DNA from: Candidatus Falkowbacteria bacterium RIFOXYA2_FULL_38_12
GTDB taxonomy: Bacteria; Patescibacteriota; Patescibacteriia; XYB2-FULL-38-15
Direction of reading: 5' to 3'
NCBI GenBank assembly: GCA_001778095.1
Contig: MFGA01000023.1
Span: 112,891-146,356, forward strand
DNA length: 33,466 nucleotides
In this document: positions 22,170 through 29,371 of the stretch, piece by piece
Layout: every line of letters begins with the position of its first letter
Position numbering within the stretch: the first letter of the stretch is position 1
Notes under the pieces: generated by a model
The model's database searches: none
Told to the model about the DNA's origin: nothing
The model's input: only the letters and a program-made list of their open reading frames with translations
Position numbers and translations under genes: made by a program

Positions 22170-23996
22170 ATGAAAAAAATCCACCTTCTTTTTATTACTC
22201 CAGCCATTATACTGGCTTGCGGATTACTTAGTTTGTCATTTCCAACGGAGGTAAAAGCCGCCCCTTATTTAGTTTACAGCACTCCCCAGAACGGAGCGGT
22301 AAATGTTGATGTCAACACTGATGTTTCTTTTAAATTTAATGAGAGAATAGCCGGCATTAAGTTTGATCGCGCGCCCCTTGATAAGAGATGGGGTAGCGGT
22401 GTTTGGAATACGGATCATACTCTTTTTACCATGAAAAGAATCGGCGCTTTCGCTTACAATACTGAAGCTAAGGTTAGTTTTACTGTTACTGACATGAAAA
22501 AAAATACTTATAGCAGCGCTATTTATTTTAAAACCGCCCCGGAAGTAATTTCTCCAATCCCGGAAATATTTTCTCCGACATATTCCAAGGTCAATGCCAG
22601 TCCCCTTTCTGTTCCGGCCGACGGGTCGAGCGAAACAATAGTGACTATTTTTGCCATGGATAGATGGAACAATCCATTACCCAACAGATATGTCAGTTTA
22701 AGTTCAAGTCGCGGAGTATCTGATAATATAAAAATCGGCAATGCCTATACTACAAATAATGGTAGCGCTACATTCCTTGTTTCTTCGAGGACTGCCGGCA
22801 CATCGACTTTTTCTGCCGTAGTCGAAGGTAATAAAATAAATCAAACTGCCACAGTAACTTTTACTGAAGTAAAAAACAATTCTGTTTCAAATTCAAGATC
22901 AGACATTTATGCTTCAAAATACTCTGTTGACAATAACGGTTCTTCTTACGCAAGAATTACGGTCATTGCCAGAAATTCAAATAACGAACCCTTAAACGGA
23001 AAATTTGTATATCTCGTTTCAAATGGTGGTTCATCTTATTGCATTAAAAATGTTTCTACTACAACCGACAACTCGGGTGTTGCTTTATTTGATATTTCCT
23101 CAAGAGATGTTGGGTCAATAGCTTTTTCCGCGTATATTGACGGAGTAAAAACTGATCGAACGATAACTATCAGCTTTTATCAATCATTTGATGCGACAGT
23201 GAGCGCCTCCAAGTCGTGGGTTAGTCCTTGGGGTCTTGTCTTTGTGGCTAACGGTTCCGGTAACTCTATTATCGTTACCGCCAGAAATAATAATAATGAT
23301 GTTTTGCCTGGAAAAAATATTGTTTTGTACTCAAGCCGCGGATCAATAGATACTATAGCAACTAAAAATAACGTAACAAATTCATCGGGTGTTGTTTTCT
23401 TTACGGTTTCCTCTTTAACGCCGGGCAATGCTTATTTCACTGCTGTAATTGATGGAGTAACCATTAAAGAAAAAGCTCTGCTTTCCTTCTCCTCTGTTTC
23501 AAACTATTCAAACATTTATCAGGACGATGTCTTCAAAGATCCCGATTCTTCAGCAGTCTATTATTATGCCAAAAACGGTAAACGCTACGTTTTCCCAAAC
23601 CAAGGAATTTATTTCTCTTGGTATAAAAACTTTGATTCAGTTAAAACCGTTCCTGCTTATGTTGTAAAATCCATTCCTTTCGGCGGTAATGTTTTAGCGA
23701 AGCCGGGTACCTCCCTTGTTCAATTTTTTACCATAGGTACCCCTCCAACTAAAAAAATCGTTGATCCTAAGGTTTACGCACTGACTGAAAACGGACAACT
23801 ACGCTGGATTAGATCTGCTTCTGCCGCGACCTCAATATTTGGAAAAAGTTGGAAGAAAAAAATTGTTACGGTTCCGGAAATGTACAAAAGCAACTATGCC
23901 AACGGCGTGACCGGATTTGATATTTATGGACCAGCCGACTACGACGCCAGTTATGTTAAAAATCGTGTAACCTCGATTTCGTCAATAATCAAATAA
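22170..23996 (+). CDS. Secreted multi-Ig-domain surface protein
   Basis: This 608-residue secreted protein has a signal peptide at 1-30 (ending near VKAAPY). A SbsA-type Ig-like domain (about 31-125) follows, opening with STPQNGAVNVDVNTDVSFKF. Three invasin-like Big_1 domains come at about 140-235, 245-335 and 345-440, each with the repeated unit ARNNNNDVLPGKNI...YSSRGS...SGVVFFTVSS. The last 160 residues form a separate aromatic-rich domain with two similar halves (YYYAKNGKRYVFPNQG and VYALTENGQLRWIRS). No membrane anchor or sortase motif is visible, so it is probably held by the C-terminal domain or secreted. Adhesion or cell-surface structure is inferred. Confidence 0.88.
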   Translation: MKKIHLLFITPAIILACGLLSLSFPTEVKAAPYLVYSTPQNGAVNVDVNTDVSFKFNERIAGIKFDRAPLDKRWGSGVWNTDHTLFTMKRIGAFAYNTEAKVSFTVTDMKKNTYSSAIYFKTAPEVISPIPEIFSPTYSKVNASPLSVPADGSSETIVTIFAMDRWNNPLPNRYVSLSSSRGVSDNIKIGNAYTTNNGSATFLVSSRTAGTSTFSAVVEGNKINQTATVTFTEVKNNSVSNSRSDIYASKYSVDNNGSSYARITVIARNSNNEPLNGKFVYLVSNGGSSYCIKNVSTTTDNSGVALFDISSRDVGSIAFSAYIDGVKTDRTITISFYQSFDATVSASKSWVSPWGLVFVANGSGNSIIVTARNNNNDVLPGKNIVLYSSRGSIDTIATKNNVTNSSGVVFFTVSSLTPGNAYFTAVIDGVTIKEKALLSFSSVSNYSNIYQDDVFKDPDSSAVYYYAKNGKRYVFPNQGIYFSWYKNFDSVKTVPAYVVKSIPFGGNVLAKPGTSLVQFFTIGTPPTKKIVDPKVYALTENGQLRWIRSASAATSIFGKSWKKKIVTVPEMYKSNYANGVTGFDIYGPADYDASYVKNRVTSISSIIK

Positions 23997-24000
23997 TCAC

Positions 24001-24160
24001 TAGCCCCATCGCATAATAACTTTCGTCGCGAAATTTTCAGATTTTGAGGAAATTTTGTTATAAATTTTTGAGGCAATATGGTTTATTGGCGAGAAAATTT
24101 AGGACAAAATTTACCAAAAGATGAAAATTGCAGTAGAAAGGTTATTGTGCGGTGGGGCTA
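24001..24160 (+). ncRNA. 160-nt structured hairpin downstream of the surface-protein gene
   Basis: The element starts with TAGCCCC and ends with GGGGCTA. The outer stem (24001-24023 with 24138-24160) has 23 successive pairs, three of them G-U when read as plus-strand RNA. Inner stems are 24032-24039 with 24122-24129, 24042-24046 with 24115-24119, 24050-24058 with 24104-24112, 24062-24068 with 24094-24100, and a tip of CAATA/TATTG. The wobbles favour a folded transcript from the plus strand, so it is probably the 3' end of the surface-protein mRNA or a separate RNA. It may also be a mobile palindromic element. It matches no RNA family I know. Confidence 0.5.
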
Positions 24161-24167
24161 ATATACC

Positions 24168-24198
24168 AAAAACCCCGCGCTACTAGCGCGGGGTTTTT
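24168..24198. terminator. Strong bidirectional terminator
   Basis: CCCCGCGC (24173-24180) and GCGCGGGG (24186-24193) form a GC-rich stem with a TACTA loop. Five A precede it and five T follow. It ends the surface-protein transcript on the plus strand and the tRNA-Gln transcript on the minus strand. Confidence 0.9.
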
Positions 24199-24250
24199 AA
24201 TTATCCCTAATCAACCTAAAAATATCCAAAATAAAAAATCCCACGCTAAT

Positions 24251-24321
24251 CTCCGGGGCTTGGATTCGAACCAAGATAAGCAGCTTCAAAGGCTGCTGTC
24301 CTGCCGTTAGACGACCCCGGA
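24251..24321 (-). tRNA. tRNA-Gln (anticodon TTG)
   Basis: The minus strand folds into a full cloverleaf: acceptor TCCGGGG/CCCCGGA, D arm GTC/GAC, anticodon stem GCAGC/GCTGC with loop CTTTGAA (anticodon TTG), and T arm TTGG/CCAA with TTCGAATC. The discriminator base is G, as expected for glutamine. The 3' CCA is not encoded, so it must be added by an enzyme. Confidence 0.95.
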
Positions 24322-24336
24322 GAACAGAGTGGGATT

Positions 24337-24360
24337 AAAAAAGGAGCTATTTAGCACCTT
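24337..24360 (-). terminator. Terminator after ftsX
   Basis: On the minus strand AAGG-T-GC pairs with GC-T-CCTT around a 6-nt loop, with one U-U mismatch, and six T end the structure. It lies about 30 bases after the ftsX stop and before tRNA-Gln, so the tRNA is probably transcribed separately. Confidence 0.6.
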
Positions 24361-24391
24361 GATAATACTATTACATCTTAACTTTTTTTCT

Positions 24392-25306
24392 TTAAATTTT
24401 CAAGTACCTGCCAACCGCCAGGCTACTTGCGACAATAGTCAAGACAACAACACCCAAAAACTGCCCGCCAAAAATAAACAAATAATTGCTAGTGAAAAAA
24501 CCCAAAATATTCAAACTATTCCCGCCAAAAAGACCGGTCATATACGGCTCAATAAAACCAATTATCGGATAAGTGATAACCACCGAAATAATAACTGCCA
24601 AAAAACCATAAATTATTCCGCTGGCCAGATACGGCGAGCGAATAAACCAATTTGTCGCGCCGACAAGCTTCATAATGCCAATTTCATCGCGATGAGTGTA
24701 AATAGCGATTCTGACTGTATTAAAAATAATCAAAACGGCGACGATGGCGAAAATTCCGGCAATACCAAGCGCGGTTTTCTCTCCCTTTTCGGCAATTTCA
24801 GTCACTTTTTCAATTACAGCCTGATGATCTTCAAAATTTTTCTCCAAAATAATGGCATCATACTTTTGATCATCAAAAACTTTTAAAATATTCTCATAAT
24901 CCTTAGTGTCTCGCGCCTTGACGACTAAAGTCGCACCCAAAGGGTTGCCGCCAACTTCGGTTAATGATTCCAAAATCGCCGGGTCATCTTTGTGTGTTTC
25001 CTTAAACTTTTCCAAGGCATCTTCGGGCGAAACATAGAGAACATCTTTCACTTCGGTCATGCTCAAAAGATAGGATTTAATGTTGCCAATCTGGCTTTCC
25101 GGAACATCCTGCTTAAAATAAATACTTACGTCAATTTTATCTCTTACCTCACCCAACGCCACTTTCGTAATAAAATTCAATGTCAATAAAAAATTTATTG
25201 AGATTAATGTTAAAATCAAAATGATGATCGTTGCCACTGAAAGCCAAAAATTCCTCAAAAAATCTTGAAAGGAAAATTTAATGATTCTAAAAAGCGCAAT
25301 GAACAT
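24392..25306 (-). CDS. ftsX: Cell division protein FtsX
   Basis: This 304-residue protein has the FtsX plan. There is an N-terminal cytosolic helix, a membrane segment at about 20-44, an extracytoplasmic domain (about 45-165) and three further membrane segments at about 175-195, 225-250 and 275-298. FtsX works with the ATPase FtsE at the division septum and transmits a signal across the membrane to peptidoglycan hydrolases. The extracytoplasmic domain includes VSPEDALEKFKETHKDDPAI, typical of FtsX. It begins 14 bases after ftsE, so the pair is one operon, ending at the terminator at 24337-24360. No hydrolase gene is adjacent, but the L,D-transpeptidase and parvulin genes show that envelope functions are present. 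Confidence 0.95.
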   Translation of the reverse strand: MFIALFRIIKFSFQDFLRNFWLSVATIIILILTLISINFLLTLNFITKVALGEVRDKIDVSIYFKQDVPESQIGNIKSYLLSMTEVKDVLYVSPEDALEKFKETHKDDPAILESLTEVGGNPLGATLVVKARDTKDYENILKVFDDQKYDAIILEKNFEDHQAVIEKVTEIAEKGEKTALGIAGIFAIVAVLIIFNTVRIAIYTHRDEIGIMKLVGATNWFIRSPYLASGIIYGFLAVIISVVITYPIIGFIEPYMTGLFGGNSLNILGFFTSNYLFIFGGQFLGVVVLTIVASSLAVGRYLKI

Positions 25307-25320
25307 AATATTAAAAATAC

Positions 25321-26001
25321 TTACAGAAGATATTTACCAACCTCCTGATCGCTCACAACTACTCCTTGTTCCAAAGTGACAACTCTTCTATGCAATGAAT
25401 TAATTAATTCCCTGTTGTGAGAAACCAAAAGAACGGTAGTTCCAAACTCATTAATTTTTAAAAGTAGATCGGCAATTTCTCTGGTATTAATAGAATCAAG
25501 GTTGCCTGTCGGCTCATCGGCAACCAGAATCTTCGGCCGGTGAATAAGAGAACGCGCTATCACCGCCCTCTGTTGCTCCCCGCCGGAAATTTGTTTGGGG
25601 TATCTATTCGCTTTGCCTTCAAGCCCGACAATTTTTAAAATCTGGGGAACTGTTTTTTTGATTCTTCCTTGTGTCGCCCCGCAGACTTCAAGGGCAAAGG
25701 CCACATTTTCAAAAATTGTTTTCTTGGGTAATAGTTTAAAATCTTGAAAAATAACTCCGATCTGCCGGCGCAACATTGGCACTTCGCCTTGCCTTATTTT
25801 TGTGATATCCCAATCGCCAATAGTTATCTTTCCCCTTGTCGCTCTTTCTTCCGCCGTCAACAATTTAATCAAAGTTGTTTTCCCCGTACCTGATTGTCCG
25901 ACGATAGAAACAAATTCACCCGCGTTAATTTCCAAATTAATATTTTTGAGGGCAACCGTTTTGGGCGGATATATTTTTTCTATGTCCTTAAATTTTATCA
26001 T
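25321..26001 (-). CDS. ftsE: Cell division ATP-binding protein FtsE
   Basis: This 226-residue ABC ATPase is the usual FtsE size. The Walker A motif GQSGTGKTT lies at about residues 35-43, the Q loop near VIFQDFKLLP, the signature ISGGEQQR near 138, Walker B ILVADEPTGNLD near 160, and the H-loop VSHN near 194. FtsE pairs with FtsX and uses ATP hydrolysis to control cell-wall hydrolysis during division. The order ftsE-ftsX is the conserved bacterial order. A TTGGCA-17-TATAAT promoter lies upstream at 26038-26066, leaving a leader of about 30 bases. Confidence 0.97.
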   Translation of the reverse strand: MIKFKDIEKIYPPKTVALKNINLEINAGEFVSIVGQSGTGKTTLIKLLTAEERATRGKITIGDWDITKIRQGEVPMLRRQIGVIFQDFKLLPKKTIFENVAFALEVCGATQGRIKKTVPQILKIVGLEGKANRYPKQISGGEQQRAVIARSLIHRPKILVADEPTGNLDSINTREIADLLLKINEFGTTVLLVSHNRELINSLHRRVVTLEQGVVVSDQEVGKYLL

Positions 26002-26037
26002 GATCGCCTATTTAAAATTTATTAGACGCCTTTTACT

Positions 26038-26066
26038 ATTATAATTTTTATTTCCGAAACTGCCAA
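26038..26066 (-). promoter_or_regulatory. Promoter for ftsE-ftsX
   Basis: On the minus strand TTGGCA (26066-26061) is 17 bp from a perfect TATAAT (26043-26038). It is divergent from the tRNA promoter 20 bases away. Confidence 0.65.
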
Positions 26067-26085
26067 ATATTTAAGGTGAATACGT

Positions 26086-26114
26086 TTGCCTTTTTTCATA
26101 AAATACCATAAACT
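26086..26114 (+). promoter_or_regulatory. Promoter for the tRNA-Gly/tRNA-Thr operon
   Basis: TTGCCT (26086-26091) is 17 bp from TAAACT (26109-26114). The first tRNA begins 10 bases after the -10 box, so the precursor has almost no 5' leader. Confidence 0.5.
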
Positions 26115-26123
26115 GGAAAATAT

Positions 26124-26194
26124 GCGGGATTAGTACAGTGGTAGTATGCTTGCTTCCCAAGCAAGAGACACGAGTCCGATTCTCGTATCCCGCT
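26124..26194 (+). tRNA. tRNA-Gly (anticodon CCC)
   Basis: Acceptor arms GCGGGAT/ATCCCGC pair fully. The anticodon stem CTTGC/GCAAG encloses loop TTCCCAA, giving anticodon CCC, and the T arm CGAGT...TCTCG is present. Discriminator base is T; no CCA is encoded. tRNA-Thr begins 3 bases later. Confidence 0.94.
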
Positions 26195-26197
26195 TTG

Positions 26198-26273
26198 GCC
26201 GATGTAGCTCAGTTGGTAGAGCAATGCTTTCGTAAAGCAGAGGTCGTGGGTTCGACTCCCGCCATCGGCTCCA
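26198..26273 (+). tRNA. tRNA-Thr (anticodon CGT)
   Basis: Acceptor arms GCCGATG/CATCGGC pair fully. D arm GCTC/GAGC and T arm GTGGG/CCCGC are present (one weak pair). The anticodon stem ATGCT/AGCAG encloses TTCGTAA, giving anticodon CGT; its first pair is an A-G mismatch. Discriminator T is followed by an encoded CCA (26271-26273), unlike the other two tRNAs in the window. Confidence 0.94.
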
Positions 26274-26325
26274 GATGTGACAGGAATAATCACAAATGTA
26301 CACAAAATAATAAGAAATTACATAA

Positions 26326-27105
26326 ATGACATCGCTGTTATTTCCATTTTACGATCCAAATAATGTCGAAACTAAATTTCTAAAGCAGATTTTACCTTTA
26401 CTTAAAGAAAATTTTGATAATGCTTTTGTTAGTATCACGCCCAAAACAGTCGCTATAAATTCTGAATCTCTCAATTTCTTAAAAGAAGACAGTTTCTTTA
26501 TTGTGAACGAAAACCCAGAAGATTCACTAATAGGAGATCATTTTATTGCTGGATATAAAAACGCTGTAGAACATTCAAAATCTGACCAAATACTGCATCT
26601 GTGCTATTTAGATAGAATAGCATTTGCGCTATTAAATTATAAAGAAACTTTTTTGGATGATTTGAACGATGTAAATTCACCAACTCTTTTTCTCAGATCA
26701 GAAAAGGCGTGGTCGACGCATCCAAGGAACTATCGCGCAGCAGAGTCAATGGTTACAGAAGTCGGAAGGGTTTTATTTGACAAGGTTCTGGACTTTACGT
26801 GGTGTCATCTTTCTCTTACCGCAGGACAACTAAGCGATGTGTTGCCCCGCTTAACGGCTCGAGATTTAGTTATAACCTCTCAATTGATTTTTTCTTTGAA
26901 AGAAATTATCAAGACAAAAGCTGTTGATTGGTTGTCTTGGGAGGATCCGTTCATTTTTGGCAAAGACCAGAATAAATTTAAACTAGAGAGGGAGAATGAT
27001 CCAGCAGAATCAGAAAAAAGGATGGGTTATATCTTACCTGAGATAAAATATTTATTTAATGAACACGGAAAACTTATAGCCAGGACGGAAAGAGATTCGA
27101 GCTGA
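26326..27105 (+). CDS. Hypothetical protein downstream of tRNA genes
   Basis: This 259-residue soluble protein has no family I recognise. It has no membrane segment or signal peptide. The N-terminal half alternates strands and helices (SLLFPFYDPNN, FDNAFVSITPKT, DSFFIVNENPEDS), and HFIAGYKNAVEHSKSDQILHL at about 73-93 is faintly like the donor-binding region of GT-A enzymes. No DxD metal motif is clear. The C-terminal half is helical with WLSWEDPFIFGKD near 200. It begins 52 bases after tRNA-Thr with no other promoter visible, so it is probably transcribed with the two tRNAs and ends at the terminator 27141-27168. No Shine-Dalgarno sequence precedes the ATG. It stops at TGA, which confirms the standard code. 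Confidence 0.75.
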   Translation: MTSLLFPFYDPNNVETKFLKQILPLLKENFDNAFVSITPKTVAINSESLNFLKEDSFFIVNENPEDSLIGDHFIAGYKNAVEHSKSDQILHLCYLDRIAFALLNYKETFLDDLNDVNSPTLFLRSEKAWSTHPRNYRAAESMVTEVGRVLFDKVLDFTWCHLSLTAGQLSDVLPRLTARDLVITSQLIFSLKEIIKTKAVDWLSWEDPFIFGKDQNKFKLERENDPAESEKRMGYILPEIKYLFNEHGKLIARTERDSS

Positions 27106-27140
27106 ATACCGCCCCTAATTCCAAAGACACTAATAATTTA

Positions 27141-27168
27141 AAACTCCGCCTTTTCCGGGCGGAGTTTT
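27141..27168. terminator. Bidirectional terminator
   Basis: AAACTCCGCC (27141-27150) and GGCGGAGTTT (27158-27167) form a perfect 10-bp stem with a 7-nt loop, with T and A runs at its ends. It serves the plus-strand hypothetical gene and the minus-strand parvulin gene, whose stop is at 27198. Confidence 0.88.
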
Positions 27169-27197
27169 GTTGGTTCTCCTCCCCCTAAAATCCAAAA

Positions 27198-28193
27198 CTA
27201 AAATTTCACCAGCTCCCAAACTTTTGCTTTTTCGATTTCTTCCTCTAAAATCTGATCAAAGGTTTTTGTCTTAATCAAAATATGTCTGGCTTGAACTTTT
27301 TCTACCTCTCCCTTATCGTTTTTAACAATATCTTCAACTTTTATAATATGATAGCCGTATTTACTCAAAACCAATTCGCTCGTCTCCCCTTTACCTAAAG
27401 CAAAAGAGGCATCTTCAAATTCTTGGACCATTTCGCCTTTACCGAATAATCCCAAATCTCCGCCCTCGCTTGCCGACCCGTCCTCGCTGTACTCTTTGGC
27501 TAATTCTTCAAAAGTCTTTTCTCCACTTTTAACTTTGGCTAAAACTTCTTCCGCCCTGCCTTTCACTTCTTTATTTAAATTTTCATCGCCAGCAATCGCC
27601 TTTTGCAATCTGTCTTGAAGCAAAAATGGTCGTAAAACCTTTTCTTTGAACTTTTCAATTCCCCAACCATACTGTTCATCTAACACTTGCTCCACTTTTT
27701 CTTTGGATCCCTCTTGGGCTATTATTTTTTGGATTTCGTCTTCCAAATCTTTTTCATTGACCACTATGCTATATTTTTTGGCTAGTTGATCGGCAACTTC
27801 ATTTTGGATTAATCTGTCCAAAACGCTTTTTTCAAGACCGGACGTTTCTTCTCCCCCCTGATGTTTTATAAAATTCTTTAGTGTCAACATGTCATCTTCG
27901 TATTCAGAAAATCTAATCATGTGATTGTTAACAAAAGCGACCGGGTACGGAACTATTTTAACAACTCCCGAGATAAGCGAGTTATTCCATTTAAAATAAT
28001 ACAAGCCAAAACCGAAAAAAACTAAGGTTAAGACGATGATGGCAAGAACGCCAACAATCAATCCTCCAAAAAACTTTTTTAATTGCGGTTTGTTTTTTTT
28101 CTCTTCACCTTCTCCGCTTTCTCCGATATCAAGATTGATACTGTCCGTATCAATATCATCCTCTTCGTTGTCCATTTTTTTTGATAAATCCAT
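27198..28193 (-). CDS. Membrane-anchored parvulin peptidyl-prolyl isomerase
   Basis: This 331-residue SurA/PrsA-like foldase has an acidic cytosolic N terminus (1-40), one membrane segment (about 44-68) and an extracytoplasmic chain. A SurA-type helical chaperone region (about 90-205) has LDRLIQNEVADQLAKKY. The parvulin domain (about 210-310) has FEELAKEYSEDGSASEGGDL, GLFGKGEMVQEFEDASFALG and YGYHIIKVEDI. It should help secreted proteins fold by isomerising prolyl bonds. Unlike PrsA it is not a lipoprotein; the anchor is a transmembrane helix with a long cytosolic tail. It follows the FtsB-like gene by 23 bases. The alternative start at residue 7 (MDNEE) is possible. Confidence 0.93.
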   Translation of the reverse strand: MDLSKKMDNEEDDIDTDSINLDIGESGEGEEKKNKPQLKKFFGGLIVGVLAIIVLTLVFFGFGLYYFKWNNSLISGVVKIVPYPVAFVNNHMIRFSEYEDDMLTLKNFIKHQGGEETSGLEKSVLDRLIQNEVADQLAKKYSIVVNEKDLEDEIQKIIAQEGSKEKVEQVLDEQYGWGIEKFKEKVLRPFLLQDRLQKAIAGDENLNKEVKGRAEEVLAKVKSGEKTFEELAKEYSEDGSASEGGDLGLFGKGEMVQEFEDASFALGKGETSELVLSKYGYHIIKVEDIVKNDKGEVEKVQARHILIKTKTFDQILEEEIEKAKVWELVKF

Positions 28194-28216
28194 AAAATTA
28201 TCTTACTTATTAATAA

Positions 28217-28618
28217 TTAATCTTTATTATTGAAAAAATAGTTCCACCATTTCGGGAAATTGCCCCAAAAACTTTCTTTGCTTCCTTTTTTATCCTCATC
28301 TTTTTTGGCGGTCTCTTCTGTGCTTTCCTCTGGTATTATTAAAACTGATTCACCGGGCTTTTGCAAATCAAATTTCAGTCGCGCCTCTTCCTCAAGAAAC
28401 GCTTCGGTGTTGAGATAATTGATAAAATCGTTTAACTCATTATTTTTTGTTTCAAGGCGAGCGATCTCTTCTTCCGCCGCTTTTATGTCCGCGTCTATTT
28501 TATTCCCTTCAATAATTTTTTTGGACACAGCCCAACCAACCAAAACAAGGATCACAAGACCAAAAAGAAAAAATATTTTTGAGGAAAAAATCTTTTTCAT
28601 AAAGTTATCGTTTCTCAT
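28217..28618 (-). CDS. FtsB/DivIC-like septum formation protein
   Basis: This bitopic protein has about 133 residues: a short basic N terminus, one membrane helix (FFLFGLVILVLVGWAV), then a coiled coil (IDADIKAAEEEIARLETKNN) and a region ending EARLKFDLQKPGESVLIIPEE. That is the FtsB/DivIC signature, including the conserved EE-R-K-PGE segment. It should join the divisome with FtsL and FtsQ-type partners and help activate septal wall synthesis. The C-terminal 35 residues are an extra charged tail. I chose the ATG at 28618, which has GGCGAG just upstream; the ATG at 28600 (MKKIFSSK) is an equally plausible start. It is followed by the parvulin gene. Confidence 0.86.
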   Translation of the reverse strand: MRNDNFMKKIFSSKIFFLFGLVILVLVGWAVSKKIIEGNKIDADIKAAEEEIARLETKNNELNDFINYLNTEAFLEEEARLKFDLQKPGESVLIIPEESTEETAKKDEDKKGSKESFWGNFPKWWNYFFNNKD

Positions 28619-28641
28619 ACTCGCCAATCATCAATTCTTTT

Positions 28642-29337
28642 CTATTTTATTTCATCAAGGCTTCCCAGCTTGATCTCGCGCAACCTGTTCTTTGTTGCTT
28701 TATAAATATCTTCAAGTTGTTCCTCGCTCATTTCTCTGACACTTTCTTCCACTGATTCAAATTCTTCATCCGAAATATAGCTCTCTTCTTCGGAAAAATC
28801 TTCATCACGAGCGACGCCCTCCCCGTCTTCGTTTTCATCTCTTTCTTTTAAACGCGCCACATTCAAAATCGTACTCTGGACAGCCTCGGGATTTTTTACG
28901 CCGGAAAATTCCAACTCCAAATTATCAAGGCTTGTTTTGACGCGAATTCTTCCATAATGAAATATCGTTTGCCAAAATCCTTTTATTCTGCAAGAAACAT
29001 CTTTTACTTTTTTGTGAGGAACTTCTGAAATTATTTGGTCAAAAAATCCTCGCTGATCAATATCTATTACCCTTTTACTTGTAATAACAAAAACATTAAG
29101 ATACCATATCGCTATTTTGCGAATGCCATAAAGAAGACCGGACAAAATCGAAAAAGAAAAGATAATCACGCCCCAATAACCTAATCTGAAAAGAGGAAAA
29201 AGAAAAAAGAAAGGAACTAAAATCAAAAGAAGACTAAGACCGATATTCGGCCACAAAGTCAGAAAATAACGACGAACAACTTGAATAATCTCTTCTTCCG
29301 GTCTTAAATTGATTTTATTAGTGATCCGGTTCTCCAT
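28642..29337 (-). CDS. PH-domain (bPH2/DUF304) membrane protein
   Basis: This protein has about 231 residues. Two adjacent membrane segments (about 25-75: LTLWPNIGLSLLLILVPFFF and YWGVIIFSFSILSGLLYGIR) are followed by a bacterial PH-like domain (about 78-150) with WYLNVFVITSKRVIDIDQRG and GRIRVKTSLDNLELEFSGVK. The C-terminal 70 residues are very acidic and then helical. Such YdbS/DUF304 proteins are membrane proteins of unclear role. The reading frame extends to 29439, but that part overlaps the end of murD, and the ATG at 29337 (MENRITNK) gives the family N terminus 34 bases after murD. It lies between murD and the FtsB-like gene in a wall/division cluster. Confidence 0.82.
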   Translation of the reverse strand: MENRITNKINLRPEEEIIQVVRRYFLTLWPNIGLSLLLILVPFFFLFPLFRLGYWGVIIFSFSILSGLLYGIRKIAIWYLNVFVITSKRVIDIDQRGFFDQIISEVPHKKVKDVSCRIKGFWQTIFHYGRIRVKTSLDNLELEFSGVKNPEAVQSTILNVARLKERDENEDGEGVARDEDFSEEESYISDEEFESVEESVREMSEEQLEDIYKATKNRLREIKLGSLDEIK

Positions 29338-29371
29338 TGGGATAATTATAGCACAACTATTGATATATTGC

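Noticed and set aside
24329-24886. Plus-strand open frame of 185 codons
   Set aside because: It lies wholly opposite ftsX, which is a clear gene. Its Asn/Lys-rich, motif-free translation is a shadow.
26124-27105. Possible UGA-recoded genetic code, as in some Patescibacteria
   Set aside because: TGA ends the 26326-27105 gene and the type IIG frame, no gene needs an in-frame TGA, and the tRNA-Gly anticodon is CCC, not UCA.
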